Of a stretch of 64,000 nt of DNA, positions 1 to 9,041 are shown one piece after another. Numbering within the stretch: the first letter of the stretch is position 1; each line of letters opens with the position of its first letter. Origin of the DNA: Zetaproteobacteria bacterium CG_4_9_14_3_um_filter_49_83 (GTDB lineage: Bacteria; Pseudomonadota; Zetaproteobacteria; Mariprofundales; Mariprofundaceae); the NCBI GenBank assembly GCA_002791545.1, contig PFXG01000008.1, forward strand, positions 89,522 to 153,521, given 5' to 3'. Both the position numbers and the translations under genes were made by a program. A model generated the notes under the pieces. It did not search any database. It worked only from the letters and a program-made list of their open reading frames with translations, and was not told the DNA's origin.

Positions 1-1149
1 AATCGTTTGCCCCTGATGAACGCGTGCACCCTTAGTGATTCCTTTGGCAATTTTCCGCATATGCCCATAACGCGTGGAGTGCGCATGATTGATATGCTGA
101 ATTTCGACCAGTCTGCCATAGCCACCTTTCCAGCCAGCAAATATTATCCGACCTTCACCAATCGTTCGAATTGGGGTTCCCGATGGTGAGGCGTAATCCA
201 CACCGCGATGAGCACGCGTATAGCCCAGAACCGGATGTTTACGTGCTGTGGAAAAACGTGAAGAAATACGCGAATATTTAACTGGCGACTTCAGATACGT
301 CTTGCGCATACTTTTACCATCCGGAGAAAAATAATCGGCATGATCAGCATCGGCCATAAACCTGATCGCTCTGAAGACTTTGCCCTGATTGATAAATTCC
401 GCAGCCTGAATGGTTGTACCTACAACCTTCCCCTGTTCATCAAACATTTCATCACAGACAACTTTGAATGAATCACCTTGGCGCAAATCCCGGGAAAAAT
501 CGACATCCCATGAAAAGATATCTACCAGATTCATGGCCGTACGATCATCCAGTCCGGCCTTGGCTGCCGCTAAAAACAAGCTGTCCTCAATACTGCCGGA
601 AATAATGATTTGTCGCCCGCTCACCGAAGATATCAGCATCTCCGCACGCCACGCTTCATTTTCATTGCGCACAAGATGCAAACGATGCAATCCGTCCACT
701 GTATAATGAATCTCAACGGAAGATGCGTTGTCTCGCCGTTCAAACATGTGCCCTGCCCGAACATCATGCAATGAGAATACTGGCTTGGAGGCATCAACAA
801 TAAGTGCAGCTTGCGTCCGGTCAAAGCCCAGTCTTTGCAAAGCGGAAATACTGTTATCACCTTGCTCAAGAATCGTTCTCTGTGGCGCCAGTGGTGGCAG
901 CGCTGCTGAAACCGGCATCACCGACAACCACTCTTCATGCGGCTTGCCGCTCAGGTATGTCCTGGCATCAGACTCTGAACGGAACAGCAGAACAGCAATC
1001 AGGCAAAGCATCAATATCCCCGGTAATCCCCATGTTAAAATCTTAAGACGTGTACCACGCGCAAAAGAAGCCATTCCGGGCATAGCAAGCTTGCTTTGTT
1101 TTGATTCGGTGGACTGCGATTGAGTTCGCTGAGCAAAATCCTGATGCAC
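1..1149 (-). CDS. M23 family zinc metallopeptidase (murein endopeptidase), C-terminus beyond window
   Basis: Open frame on the minus strand running off the left edge, so the ORF has no visible stop. GTG start at 1149 is preceded by AAAGGAG about 5 nt upstream. A single N-terminal membrane anchor (about residues 35-55, WGLPGILMLCLIAVLLF) is followed by a periplasmic region. A segment reading DVDFSRDLRQGD is typical of the linker domain of MepM/YebA-type proteins. The M23 domain then begins: HPVLGYTRAHRGVDYASPSG carries the first zinc ligands (H and D), followed by GGYGRLVEIQH and YGHM. The second HxH motif lies outside the window. Family role: cleavage of D,D-crosslinks in peptidoglycan during wall growth. 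The N-terminal anchor indicates that the enzyme faces the periplasm. Confidence 0.88.
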   Translation of the reverse strand, partial: MHQDFAQRTQSQSTESKQSKLAMPGMASFARGTRLKILTWGLPGILMLCLIAVLLFRSESDARTYLSGKPHEEWLSVMPVSAALPPLAPQRTILEQGDNSISALQRLGFDRTQAALIVDASKPVFSLHDVRAGHMFERRDNASSVEIHYTVDGLHRLHLVRNENEAWRAEMLISSVSGRQIIISGSIEDSLFLAAAKAGLDDRTAMNLVDIFSWDVDFSRDLRQGDSFKVVCDEMFDEQGKVVGTTIQAAEFINQGKVFRAIRFMADADHADYFSPDGKSMRKTYLKSPVKYSRISSRFSTARKHPVLGYTRAHRGVDYASPSGTPIRTIGEGRIIFAGWKGGYGRLVEIQHINHAHSTRYGHMRKIAKGITKGARVHQGQTI

Positions 1150-1296
1150 TGATTCTCCTTTTACAGTCACTAAATCACCTTTCCAGATGTTCTGACAGTG
1201 CCGTTATGCTGATAGGTACTCGCCAATTGTCAAAATTCGCTGACATATCGATGTTTTCCATTGACGGATATATGTACATACATCAAGTATTTGTTC

Positions 1297-2280
1297 ATGT
1301 ACAAGGTCGCCTTCTCTCTGTTTCTTATCCTTATACTTTCAGGTATAAGCAATTCATTTGCTATGGACGCCTTATATTCCCCTTTACCCAGTCGTCAAAT
1401 GAATCCGGCCATGTTACGTTATTTCGATCCTGTACCGAGCACATCACCGGATCAATACAGCGGGCGCGCATCATTATCCCAGCACTACAGCACTTTTTAT
1501 CTGGCCGACTCTCTCAAAACACCGAAAAATTACCTTGCCGACATGGAGCTCTATGTCGTCGACATAAATGCTGCTTACCGCTGGCAGTTTCTCAGCCTGC
1601 ACATCGATTTACCCCTGATACGACCACTCCCCGGTTCTTTCGATGCTTTATTAAACAACTACCATCAAGCTCTCGGACTTCCCGATGGCGGACGTAAACT
1701 CAGACCCGACAATGTATACGCTTATCAATATACGGGTAACAACAGAAGCTGGAAAAGCACCCCCCAATGGGAGCTTGGCAATCTTGCCATTCAATGGCGC
1801 TACTCACAGCCCTTTGATTCAGGCTCCTGGTCACTGGCCAGTGCCATCAAACTACCCACCGCTTCTCAAAGCAGAGGCTGGAGCAGTGGTGGCAGCGATA
1901 TTGCTCTAGGTTTTATCGACGACCAAAAGAAAGAGCGTTTTTATGGGCATGTAGAAATATGGTGGATTCACCCACTGAAACGTCATGATATTGGCTCTCA
2001 GATTCAGGATTATTATCGCTCAGACATTACGCTCGGCATTGAATCAGACTGGCCCTCCGGTTCATTGTTTATGCTGCAGCTTCAAGGTGGTTCTTCACCC
2101 TATCGCACCAATATTATTTCGCTTGATCAATCACCATGGCTCATTTCTTTTGGCCTGCAGGTTCCGACAAAAACCGACAATAAATGGACATTTGGATTTG
2201 TCGAAAACATTACTCAAAACAGCACTCAGGACTTCGGGCTGATGCTTGAATATCAGCTTAAGCTACATGCTCCTGAATAA
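1297..2280 (+). CDS. DUF3187 family outer-membrane protein
   Basis: About 327 residues with a clear Sec signal peptide at the N-terminus (MYKVAFSLFLILILSG then SNSFA). The frame also opens at a TTG at 1261, but the ATG at 1297 places the signal peptide correctly and is preferred. The mature part has many alternating aromatic and polar stretches ending in a C-terminal beta-type segment (FGLMLEYQLKL), as in outer-membrane barrels. The product matches my memory of the DUF3187 family, which has no assigned function. Its last 23 bp overlap the 3' end of the convergent cNMP-binding gene. Confidence 0.7.
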   Translation: MYKVAFSLFLILILSGISNSFAMDALYSPLPSRQMNPAMLRYFDPVPSTSPDQYSGRASLSQHYSTFYLADSLKTPKNYLADMELYVVDINAAYRWQFLSLHIDLPLIRPLPGSFDALLNNYHQALGLPDGGRKLRPDNVYAYQYTGNNRSWKSTPQWELGNLAIQWRYSQPFDSGSWSLASAIKLPTASQSRGWSSGGSDIALGFIDDQKKERFYGHVEIWWIHPLKRHDIGSQIQDYYRSDITLGIESDWPSGSLFMLQLQGGSSPYRTNIISLDQSPWLISFGLQVPTKTDNKWTFGFVENITQNSTQDFGLMLEYQLKLHAPE

Positions 2281-2746
2281 ATTGATGCGCCTGTGAATTA
2301 AAATTGTTCATATGCCGGATTGCTCCGGATAACTGGCGAATCGTTTTCATCATGATGTCGCGTGCCAAATCCCGCTTAAACGTCAAAAGATGTATTACGG
2401 TATGCCGAGGCATGAAATAAAGCTCACAGTCCTGCTTTGCAACCACGGTCGCACTGGCCCTGGCTCCATCAAATATGGCCATATCGCCGATTTGTGCTCC
2501 CTCTTCAAGTTGCCCGACACACACGGAGTCGCTTTGACTCTGCACATACATGTTCACAATTCCTTTTTTCAGAAAAAACAACCCTTGCGGAACATCACCC
2601 TGCCCGATGATCATTTCACCAACCGCATATCGACGAACGTCCAGAGATCGTTCCAGCACGCTTTTTTCTCCATAATCCAACCGGCGCTGGAAGATCATTT
2701 CTTCAACCCATTCGGTATCAATTGCCTGTTCAACTATTTCCAACAT
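2258..2746 (-). CDS. Cyclic nucleotide-binding domain protein
   Basis: 162 residues forming essentially one cNMP-binding beta-barrel (about residues 25-135). MIIGQGDVPQGLFFLKKGIV is the barrel start. The phosphate-binding cassette reads IGDMAIFDGARASATV: the usual Glu is Asp here, but the key Arg before the A-T/S-V tail is kept, so ligand binding is plausible but uncertain. There is no DNA-binding domain, so it is not a Crp-type regulator; the C-terminal helix ends in polar residues. Possibly a stand-alone cNMP sensor acting on a partner. It overlaps the convergent DUF3187 gene by 23 bp. Confidence 0.8.
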   Translation of the reverse strand: MLEIVEQAIDTEWVEEMIFQRRLDYGEKSVLERSLDVRRYAVGEMIIGQGDVPQGLFFLKKGIVNMYVQSQSDSVCVGQLEEGAQIGDMAIFDGARASATVVAKQDCELYFMPRHTVIHLLTFKRDLARDIMMKTIRQLSGAIRHMNNFNSQAHQFIQEHVA

Positions 2747-2822
2747 AAGACTTCTCCTGACGCAATCTGGAGGGTCGATCTTAGGCAGGGCAACAATCTG
2801 CGTATGTGATTGTAGTCACGAC

Positions 2823-3359
2823 TTAGCGAAGGCCTTCCAACGGATGACGGATGTGTGCCAGCGCTCGACGAAAACGAGACCAGCTCCACTGGCAGCCGGG
2901 ATCCCATTTGCGCCCCGGCGCTACATCCTGATGACCCACAATGCGCTCTTTTCTAATCAACCCATAACGCTGCATCAGAGTAAAACAAAGCCTTGCACAC
3001 TCGCGGTATTGCGCTGAAGTAAACGGCACTTTCTGATCACCTATAAGCTCAATACCTATAGAATAATCATTACATTGCTCCACCCCCTGCCAAGCCGACA
3101 CGCCCGCATGCCAGGCTCGATCATCACAAGCCACGTACTGGATAATTTTCCCCTCGCGATCCACCACAAAATGAGCCGATAACCTGACCCCATGCAAACT
3201 GGAAAAAGCAGGTTCCATGCGTACATCCAGCGTGCCCATAAATAGCTGCTCAACGTTCTTTCCGGAAAAGTCACCTTCCGGCAAACTGATCGCATGCAGC
3301 ACAATCAGGTCAACCGGCTTGGGCCGACTATTGAAATGTGGAGAAAATCTGTGTTGCAT
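2823..3359 (-). CDS. ampD: 1,6-anhydro-N-acetylmuramyl-L-alanine amidase AmpD
   Basis: 178 residues, normal length for cytoplasmic AmpD, with no signal peptide. It removes the stem peptide from anhydro-muropeptides during peptidoglycan recycling. Zinc ligands are visible: H22 (IVLHAISLPEGDF), H143 (VGHQDVAPGRKWDPG) and D153, with catalytic K151. HFVVDREGKIIQYV and RAWHAGVSAW are typical family blocks. ATG at 3359. It is divergent from the membrane methyltransferase-like gene, with about 40 bp between them. Confidence 0.93.
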   Translation of the reverse strand: MQHRFSPHFNSRPKPVDLIVLHAISLPEGDFSGKNVEQLFMGTLDVRMEPAFSSLHGVRLSAHFVVDREGKIIQYVACDDRAWHAGVSAWQGVEQCNDYSIGIELIGDQKVPFTSAQYRECARLCFTLMQRYGLIRKERIVGHQDVAPGRKWDPGCQWSWSRFRRALAHIRHPLEGLR

Positions 3360-3401
3360 AGCTAATCATGTATTGTTTACTTTGCTTTTGGCAAGAGGTT
3401 G

Positions 3402-3995
3402 ATGATGACTGCCTCGCATAGCTGGATCCTGATCTGGCTCTATGGCCTCGTATTTGGCTTCATCCACAGCGCTTTAGCAACAAGTCGCTGCAAGCGTTGG
3501 GCCCATCGATATCTGAGCCCTCAACACTACCGCCTTTGCTACAGCGTGCTTGGCGTTGTCATGACATCAGCCTGGATGGTGTGCATGCATACGCTTCCTG
3601 ACCAACAGCTCTATCATGCTCACGGTCTATTATTCTGGCTTGCCATATCCATACAGCTCATCGCCCTAGTCTTACTTGCGCTGAGCTTCAGGAGTTTTGA
3701 TGGCATGCTGTTCCTTGGCCTGAAAAAACCACCCGCATCTCTCGACAGCTTCCATATTTCCGGATTATATCACCATGTACGTCATCCCATGTACAGCGCA
3801 GTCATACTGCTGTTGCTGGCAAGTCCTGTCCAAAGCTCAAACAGCCTCAATTTAGCTCTGGTGATCACTCTTTATTTCATTGTCGGCTCACGCCTTGAGG
3901 AACGGCGAATGCTCCGGCAGTTTCCACAATACGGTGCTTACTGTTTGCAAACACCTGCTTTTATTCCGGCATGGCGAAACAGATCCGACTTATGA
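3402..3995 (+). CDS. Membrane methyltransferase-like protein (ICMT/NnrU-type fold)
   Basis: About 197 residues with four to five hydrophobic segments. The C-terminal motif GLYHHVRHPMYSA followed later by GSRLEERRMLRQF...Y is the SAM-binding signature shared by isoprenylcysteine carboxyl methyltransferase, phospholipid methyltransferases and MddA/NnrU-like proteins. The substrate cannot be told from sequence. The frame opens at a TTG at 3399, but ATG at 3402 lies behind GAGG. The stop overlaps the start of the patatin gene by 4 nt (ATGA), so the two are probably co-translated; a lipid substrate would fit that neighbour (inference). Confidence 0.72.
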   Translation: MMTASHSWILIWLYGLVFGFIHSALATSRCKRWAHRYLSPQHYRLCYSVLGVVMTSAWMVCMHTLPDQQLYHAHGLLFWLAISIQLIALVLLALSFRSFDGMLFLGLKKPPASLDSFHISGLYHHVRHPMYSAVILLLLASPVQSSNSLNLALVITLYFIVGSRLEERRMLRQFPQYGAYCLQTPAFIPAWRNRSDL

Positions 3996-4921
3996 ATTCA
4001 TTACGTGAAACCGGCGTGGTTCTCGCTTTAGGCAGTGGTGGCGCGCGCGGCATGGCTCATGTTGGAGTGCTTGAAGTATTAGCTGAAGTCGGCATTCCGA
4101 TTCGGGCGATTGTCGGCAGCAGTATCGGGGCAGAAATTGGCGCACTTTATGCAGCAGGCATGAATTTACCGGAGATGCGTCATCTGGTTCAGGATGTCGA
4201 CTGGAAAGCCACTTTACGCTTCTTTTTGCCTGAACTTGGCAAAGGTGGCGTAGTCACCGACAAACGGATTCGTGCTTTTCTTGAGCCTTATCTTGCCAAC
4301 AAAAACATCCAGGACCTTCCCATTTCATTTGCTGCCATCGCCACAGATTTATATCTGGGCGAACAGGTTGTTTTTGACCATGGTAATATGCTTGATGCTG
4401 TTCGTGCGAGCATCAGCATTCCCGGCCTGTTACCACCAAGCAAGCTGCAAGGAAAAATTCTTGCCGATGGTGCTTTGGTTAACCCTGTACCATTTGACGT
4501 CGCCAGAAATTTGTTTGGTGGCCCTGTCATTGCTGTTGCTGTTCACACCGGTGCGACACCAGCATTCTACCCGATTGTACCGACTGACGATTGGAAAGGA
4601 CGACTTGAAGCGGAATTAAAACAGTCTTTACTTCAACATGTGCCGCAATTGGACCCATGGATCAAGCTTTGGGATCAGAAAAATCATGCTGAACCATCTT
4701 CCGAATGGGGCATCGGCGAAATTTATTCTCGCGCCATGGATGTAAGTCGCGCCGAACTGATGCGTTTGCGGGAACAAATTTCACCACCTGACTTTTATAT
4801 CAAACCTAAAGTCGAACATATCAGTATGCTTGAATTTTATCGCGGCGAAGAGGCCCTGAAAGCTGGCCGGGTTGCAACTGAAGCGCTTGTAGAAAAGATG
4901 CATTCACTCCATCAAATATAG
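3992..4921 (+). CDS. Patatin-like phospholipase family protein (RssA-type)
   Basis: About 309 residues. The N-terminus contains the oxyanion loop LALGSGGARGMAHVG and the nucleophile elbow GSSIGAEIG. The second catalytic residue is the Asp in LADGALVNPVP. Together they form the Ser-Asp dyad of patatin-like acyl hydrolases. There is no signal peptide, so action is cytoplasmic or at the inner membrane. An in-frame ATG at 3971 exists, but the ATG at 3992 gives the usual ATGA overlap with the upstream gene and starts just ahead of the conserved core. Substrate unknown. Confidence 0.88.
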   Translation: MNSLRETGVVLALGSGGARGMAHVGVLEVLAEVGIPIRAIVGSSIGAEIGALYAAGMNLPEMRHLVQDVDWKATLRFFLPELGKGGVVTDKRIRAFLEPYLANKNIQDLPISFAAIATDLYLGEQVVFDHGNMLDAVRASISIPGLLPPSKLQGKILADGALVNPVPFDVARNLFGGPVIAVAVHTGATPAFYPIVPTDDWKGRLEAELKQSLLQHVPQLDPWIKLWDQKNHAEPSSEWGIGEIYSRAMDVSRAELMRLREQISPPDFYIKPKVEHISMLEFYRGEEALKAGRVATEALVEKMHSLHQI

Positions 4922-4966
4922 CTGATCACTTGCCGTATCGGCCCTGCATAGGTCACAATTGGCATT

Positions 4967-5917
4967 ATGAACGCTACCGCATCACATCATCAGACCCCCC
5001 CCGAAGAAGCCGCCCGCCTGATGCGGCTGGCTACCTACGTCTCGGTTTCAGTTGCTGCAACGCTGATTGTTGCCAAGCTTATTGCCTGGTTTATGACTGA
5101 CTCCATTAGTCTTTTAGCCACGCTGGTTGACTCCGTACTTGATGCATTAGCCGCCAGCATCAATTTATTTGCCGTACGTCATGCCCTCTTACCTGCCGAC
5201 AAACAACATCGTTTTGGTCACGGCAAGGCCGAAGCGCTGGCCGGACTCGGACAAGCCACGTTCATTGCCGGGTCATCAGGCTTTTTAATTCTTGAATCGT
5301 TTAATCGTTTTATTAACCCCCAGCCGCTCGGTGCAGTTGGCGTTGGTGTTGGAGTGATGATTTTCTCCATCATCGCTACGCTTGGCTTGCTGATGGTACA
5401 GCGACACGTTATTGAAAAAACGCAATCGACTGCCATCACAGCTGATTCGCTTCATTACAAAACCGACTTGTACGTCAACAGCAGCGTCATACTGGCATTA
5501 GTCCTTGCCGCTTATGGCGGCTGGTCCGGATTTGATGCGCTGTTCGCTTTGGGCATTGGTACCTATATTCTCTTCAGTGCCTGGGAAATTATTCAGCATG
5601 CCATGCATGATCTGATGGATCATGAACTGTCTGATGACGAGCGACAAAGCATTAAAGCCATTGTGTTATCACACCCTCAATCACGCGGAATTCACGACCT
5701 GCGTACCCGAAGATCCGGCATTACCGCATTTATTCAATTGCACCTTGAACTGGATGACGAGTTAACATTAACTCAAGCCCATGATATTTCTGATGAAATA
5801 GAAGCCATGCTGCTGAAAAATTTTGCCAGTGCCGAAATCATTATTCACGCCGACCCTGCCAGTCTCAATGAACCTTTGCCTGAATTTCTGAATCCAACTG
5901 AAAGCTCAGCAATTTAA
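4967..5917 (+). CDS. Cation diffusion facilitator (FieF/CzcD-type metal exporter)
   Basis: 316 residues, the usual length. Six transmembrane segments occupy about residues 25-215. Metal-site motifs are visible in TM2 (LVDSVLDALAASINLFAVRHA, with the FieF-like DxxxD) and TM5 (HYKTDLYVNSSVI). RFGHGKAEALAG is the TM2-3 loop signature. The C-terminal cytosolic domain (from about residue 215) has QSRGIHDLRTRRSG and LHLELDDELTLTQAHDISDEIE, the dimerising metal-binding domain. Family role: export of Fe2+, Zn2+ or related ions using the proton gradient. It stands alone, downstream of the patatin gene. Confidence 0.9.
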   Translation: MNATASHHQTPPEEAARLMRLATYVSVSVAATLIVAKLIAWFMTDSISLLATLVDSVLDALAASINLFAVRHALLPADKQHRFGHGKAEALAGLGQATFIAGSSGFLILESFNRFINPQPLGAVGVGVGVMIFSIIATLGLLMVQRHVIEKTQSTAITADSLHYKTDLYVNSSVILALVLAAYGGWSGFDALFALGIGTYILFSAWEIIQHAMHDLMDHELSDDERQSIKAIVLSHPQSRGIHDLRTRRSGITAFIQLHLELDDELTLTQAHDISDEIEAMLLKNFASAEIIIHADPASLNEPLPEFLNPTESSAI

Positions 5918-5925
5918 AGCTGAGC
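5904..5925. terminator. Inverted repeat at convergent gene ends
   Basis: Perfect 7-bp arms GCTCAGC and GCTGAGC separated by 8 AT-rich bases, spanning the stop codon of the CDF gene and lying between it and the convergent EF-hand gene. A bidirectional terminator or mRNA 3'-end stabiliser is plausible, but there is no clear T-tract on either side. Confidence 0.35.
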
Positions 5926-5935
5926 GGACGAACGC

Positions 5936-6277
5936 TTACCGTTTCAGGCGATAATATTGTGCTTTCTGGTTATTCCAGAACGTGCGATACTCATCTGCAG
6001 TCACTTCACCGTTGCCGTTAGCATCCATCTTGGCAAAGCGCGCCGTCGCCCGCTCGATCACCATGGATTGGAACTCTTCGAAATCCACACCATCGCTGGC
6101 ATCAGGATTAAGGTTTAACTTCATAAATTGATCTACAATTTTATCGGTTGCAGTCATCGGGCCATTGCGTTCATCCAGCGTACCCGCCACATCCAAATCT
6201 GTTTGCGGCTCTGCCCATGCCGGAGCAGCCACCATCAAGCCCAATATCAGCACTATGAGTTTACTTGCTTGCATCAT
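5936..6277 (-). CDS. EF-hand domain exported protein
   Basis: About 113 residues after choosing the ATG at 6277 (or the adjacent ATG at 6274) behind GGAGG; the longer frame from 6304 adds nine residues with no ribosome-binding site. The N-terminal signal peptide (KLIVLILGLMVAAPAWA) directs it to the periplasm. A canonical calcium loop, DANGNGEVTADEY, lies near the C-terminus, and a weaker one (NPDASDGVDFEEF) precedes it. Probably a small Ca2+-binding periplasmic protein; partner unknown. Divergent from thyA. Confidence 0.8.
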   Translation of the reverse strand: MMQASKLIVLILGLMVAAPAWAEPQTDLDVAGTLDERNGPMTATDKIVDQFMKLNLNPDASDGVDFEEFQSMVIERATARFAKMDANGNGEVTADEYRTFWNNQKAQYYRLKR

Positions 6278-6351
6278 TCCTCCGCGACTTTCCAAGTGCA
6301 ACATCAGACGGCAGCATAACCGACCGAATCTACCATGGCGAGGAGTGAATC

Positions 6352-7185
6352 ATGCGGACGTATCTGGATTTGATGCAATATGTATTGCATCGGGGAACGC
6401 AAAAAGGCGACAGGACCGGCACCGGCACACGTTCCATCTTCGGCTATCAGATGCGTTTTGACCTTGCTCAGGGGTTCCCTTTAGTCACCACAAAAAAAAT
6501 TCATCTTAAATCGATTATCCATGAATTACTCTGGTTTCTTAAAGGTGATACCAACACACAATATTTATCGGATCATGGCGTCAGTATCTGGAATGAATGG
6601 GCTACTGAAACTGGCGAATTAGGGCCGGTTTATGGTTATCAATGGCGGAACTGGCCGAGCCCGTCCGGTGAAGCTATTGATCAGATTAGCGCATTGATTG
6701 AGCAGATAAAAACCCGCCCGAACTCTCGCCGCCTGATTGTTTCGGCCTGGAATGTTGCTGATCTTCCAGACGAATCGGTCTCTCCACAGAACAATGTACT
6801 GCTTGGTAAAATGGCCTTAGCTCCTTGCCATGCCTTTTTCCAGTTTTACGTCGCTGATGGCAAACTTTCTTGCCAGTTGTATCAACGCAGCGCCGATATA
6901 TTCCTCGGTGTTCCATTTAATATCGCCTCTTACGCCTTACTGACAATGATGATTGCCCAGGTCTGCAAGCTGGAGGTCGGCGAATTTATCCACACCTTTG
7001 GCGACGCTCATTTGTATTCTAATCATACGGAACAGGTAAACACCCAGCTGGGCCGTGAGCCGTTGCCACTGCCGACAATGCATTTAAATCCTGCAATCAG
7101 CAGCATTTTTGATTTCACCTATGAAGATTTTACATTGGACAATTATCAGTGTCACCCGGGTATTCGTGCGCCGATTGCCATTTAA
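6352..7185 (+). CDS. thyA: Thymidylate synthase
   Basis: 277 residues, typical for bacterial ThyA. It makes dTMP from dUMP with 5,10-methylene-tetrahydrofolate. The nucleophile is C159 in [21 protein letters not shown] is the phosphate-binding loop; [20 protein letters not shown] is the dUMP-binding block. The C-terminus ends PGIRAPIAI, as in the family. ATG at 6352 follows AGGAG. The gene is a single cistron with no dfr gene next to it. Confidence 0.97.
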   Translation: MRTYLDLMQYVLHRGTQKGDRTGTGTRSIFGYQMRFDLAQGFPLVTTKKIHLKSIIHELLWFLKGDTNTQYLSDHGVSIWNEWATETGELGPVYGYQWRNWPSPSGEAIDQISALIEQIKTRPNSRRLIVSAWNVADLPDESVSPQNNVLLGKMALAPCHAFFQFYVADGKLSCQLYQRSADIFLGVPFNIASYALLTMMIAQVCKLEVGEFIHTFGDAHLYSNHTEQVNTQLGREPLPLPTMHLNPAISSIFDFTYEDFTLDNYQCHPGIRAPIAI

Positions 7186-7295
7186 TCTTCAAACAGGATT
7201 TCAATTTAAAACATAGAACAGCAAACAGCTTGTGTGTTCCAGATCACATTTTCTTTGTCGTTTATTCCTAAAATTCTGCGCTGCTGGGGTGGGTA

Positions 7296-7655
7296 ATGCT
7301 AACGGTTATTGGCCATAACAATTCAATGAATAAACTTTTGGTTCTGCTGGCTGAAAAGCTCGGCAGAAGAGCCGTTGGATTCGAAAGCATGCAACACCTT
7401 GAAGTTGAAAATATCTGGACGTCTATAAAAACCATCATCTTCGACTGCCATGCAAATGATCCGCTGGACTTTGAAAAACTTCTCTCTCTGGTTGAACTGC
7501 ACCCGAACATCCACGTTATTGCATATACGGACAAGAAATCATCTTTCCGTAATGTTTATACTGACAAAAATGCTCGCATTGCTTATATCCAGAGGTTCTC
7601 AGATCTGATGACTTTCATGCAGCCTTTTCACCTGAGAGCTCAACAAAACTTCTGA
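7296..7655 (+). CDS. Small hypothetical protein with a degenerate receiver-like fold
   Basis: 119 residues, no signal peptide. ATG at 7296 follows GGGGTGGG. I do not recognise a family. The pattern of short hydrophobic strands (LTVIGHN, KTIIFDCHAND, HVIAYTD, AYIQRF) separated by helices resembles a response-regulator receiver domain. A possible phosphoacceptor Asp sits in IIFDCH, and a Thr follows strand 4 (AYTDK), but the N-terminal acidic pair is missing. If this is right it would be a non-canonical receiver. It sits between thyA and the convergent tatC, separated from each. Confidence 0.5.
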   Translation: MLTVIGHNNSMNKLLVLLAEKLGRRAVGFESMQHLEVENIWTSIKTIIFDCHANDPLDFEKLLSLVELHPNIHVIAYTDKKSSFRNVYTDKNARIAYIQRFSDLMTFMQPFHLRAQQNF

Positions 7656-7679
7656 ACAGCACTTTCAAAATTGAAACAA

Positions 7680-8399
7680 TCAACGGCGTGATTTAGCCAG
7701 CAACAAGCCTACTTCGTAAAGTAAAAGCATGGGAATTGCTAACAGAATTTGTGAAATAATATCCGGCGGTGTCAAAATTGCAGCCAGGATAAATGCCCAT
7801 ACAATCACATAGCGTCGCTTTTCCGACAGGCTTTGCGTGGTGACCAAATCCATACGCACCAGCAGCATAATGATAATGGGTATCTGGAAACACACACCAA
7901 AAGCAAATAGCAACTTCAACACCAGCGTCAGGTATTCCTTCACGGCCGGCATTGCCTGAATGTGTTCGCTGGAAAATCCCAGAAAGAATTCAAATATTAA
8001 GGGGAAAACAACAAAGTACGCAAAACAGGCTCCCATCAAAAGCAACAGTAAGCTGCTGAAGAAGTACCCCAGAAACGCTTTCTTCTCATTCTGATATAAA
8101 CCGGGCGCGACAAATGCCCATGCCTGATAAAATGTAATCGGCGCTGTGGCAAACAGGCTGAGTACCAGTGCAATTTTCAGATAGGTAAAAAACACATCAG
8201 GAGCGTTCAGGAATATCAGAGGTGTATCCGGCGGAAGCGCCATCCGCAACGGCAACGATATAAACTCAAACACCACATCCGACACCCCCATCAACGCCAT
8301 CACGCCAACGACATACACCACGACGATAATGGTTAATCGGCGCTTTAACTCCTGCAAATGACTGAGAACAGATGGGCTTTCAGGTGAAGTTTCGTTCAC
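7680..8399 (-). CDS. tatC: Sec-independent translocase subunit TatC
   Basis: 239 residues with six predicted membrane segments. The N-terminal SVLSHLQELKRRL is the signal-peptide recognition region of TatC, with the conserved LxELRxR pattern slightly varied. FFTYLKIALVLSLFATAPITFYQAWAF corresponds to TM2/loop blocks. It forms the twin-arginine receptor with TatB. Third gene of tatABC; it overlaps tatB by 4 nt. Confidence 0.95.
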   Translation of the reverse strand: MNETSPESPSVLSHLQELKRRLTIIVVVYVVGVMALMGVSDVVFEFISLPLRMALPPDTPLIFLNAPDVFFTYLKIALVLSLFATAPITFYQAWAFVAPGLYQNEKKAFLGYFFSSLLLLLMGACFAYFVVFPLIFEFFLGFSSEHIQAMPAVKEYLTLVLKLLFAFGVCFQIPIIIMLLVRMDLVTTQSLSEKRRYVIVWAFILAAILTPPDIISQILLAIPMLLLYEVGLLLAKSRR

Positions 8400-8728
8400 G
8401 ATGATGCTTGGTCGGAAGCCTTCACGCTCGTTTGATCTGACCTTTGATCGACAGCTTTCACTTCAGTTGCCACCGTTTTTATATCCTTTGCTAATTCTGT
8501 CGAAAACGAACTGATGCCTTCACTCAATGCATCTTTACTCTGTTGTAACGGTTGTTGTAAATCACGTGCTTCCAGATCGACTTGCCTTTTTACATTGGCA
8601 ACCCACTCGCGAACACTACGCAGCATGGTTGAAACTTGCCGCATAAATTCCGGCAAGCGTTCAGGCCCAAGCACCAGAAACGCAACAATACCAATCAGGA
8701 TAAGTTCGATGAGTCCGATGTCGGGCAT
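8396..8728 (-). CDS. tatB: Sec-independent translocase subunit TatB
   Basis: 110 residues: one N-terminal membrane helix (IGLIELILIGIVAFLVLGPE), the GPERLPE hinge, then an amphipathic helix and a charged tail. The conserved Glu in the membrane helix and the GPxxLP motif separate TatB from TatA. Partner of TatC in binding twin-arginine signal peptides. It lies 22 bp after tatA and overlaps tatC. Confidence 0.94.
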   Translation of the reverse strand: MPDIGLIELILIGIVAFLVLGPERLPEFMRQVSTMLRSVREWVANVKRQVDLEARDLQQPLQQSKDALSEGISSFSTELAKDIKTVATEVKAVDQRSDQTSVKASDQASS

Positions 8729-8750
8729 GGTGGCTTAGGTTTGGCGCTGC

Positions 8751-8951
8751 TTAATGTACTTTCGGATTGGAATCATCACTACTGGCTTTGGTTGACCCGT
8801 CAGTTGGGCTTACTTCATCTTTGATATTGCTGCGGAAACCTTTAATGCCTTTGGCCAGGCCCTCGCCGAGCATAGGCAACTTTTTCGCACCAAACAATAC
8901 GATCACAATAACCAGAATCAGCAGCAGTTCCGTTGTTCCCAAACCAAACAT
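8751..8951 (-). CDS. tatA: Sec-independent translocase subunit TatA
   Basis: 66 residues: a membrane helix (LGTTELLLILVIVIVLF), the FGAKKLPMLGEGLAKGIKGF hinge/amphipathic helix characteristic of TatA, then a short acidic tail. It oligomerises to form the protein-conducting element of the Tat system. First gene of the tatABC operon, with GGAGG before its ATG. Confidence 0.95.
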   Translation of the reverse strand: MFGLGTTELLLILVIVIVLFGAKKLPMLGEGLAKGIKGFRSNIKDEVSPTDGSTKASSDDSNPKVH

Positions 8952-9041
8952 ATTTCAACCTCCAGGCAGCAATTTGACCATCCAGCTTCAGGCAGAACAA
9001 CATGCCTGCATTTGAACGTCAAGCACCGCCCCGTTTTATAT

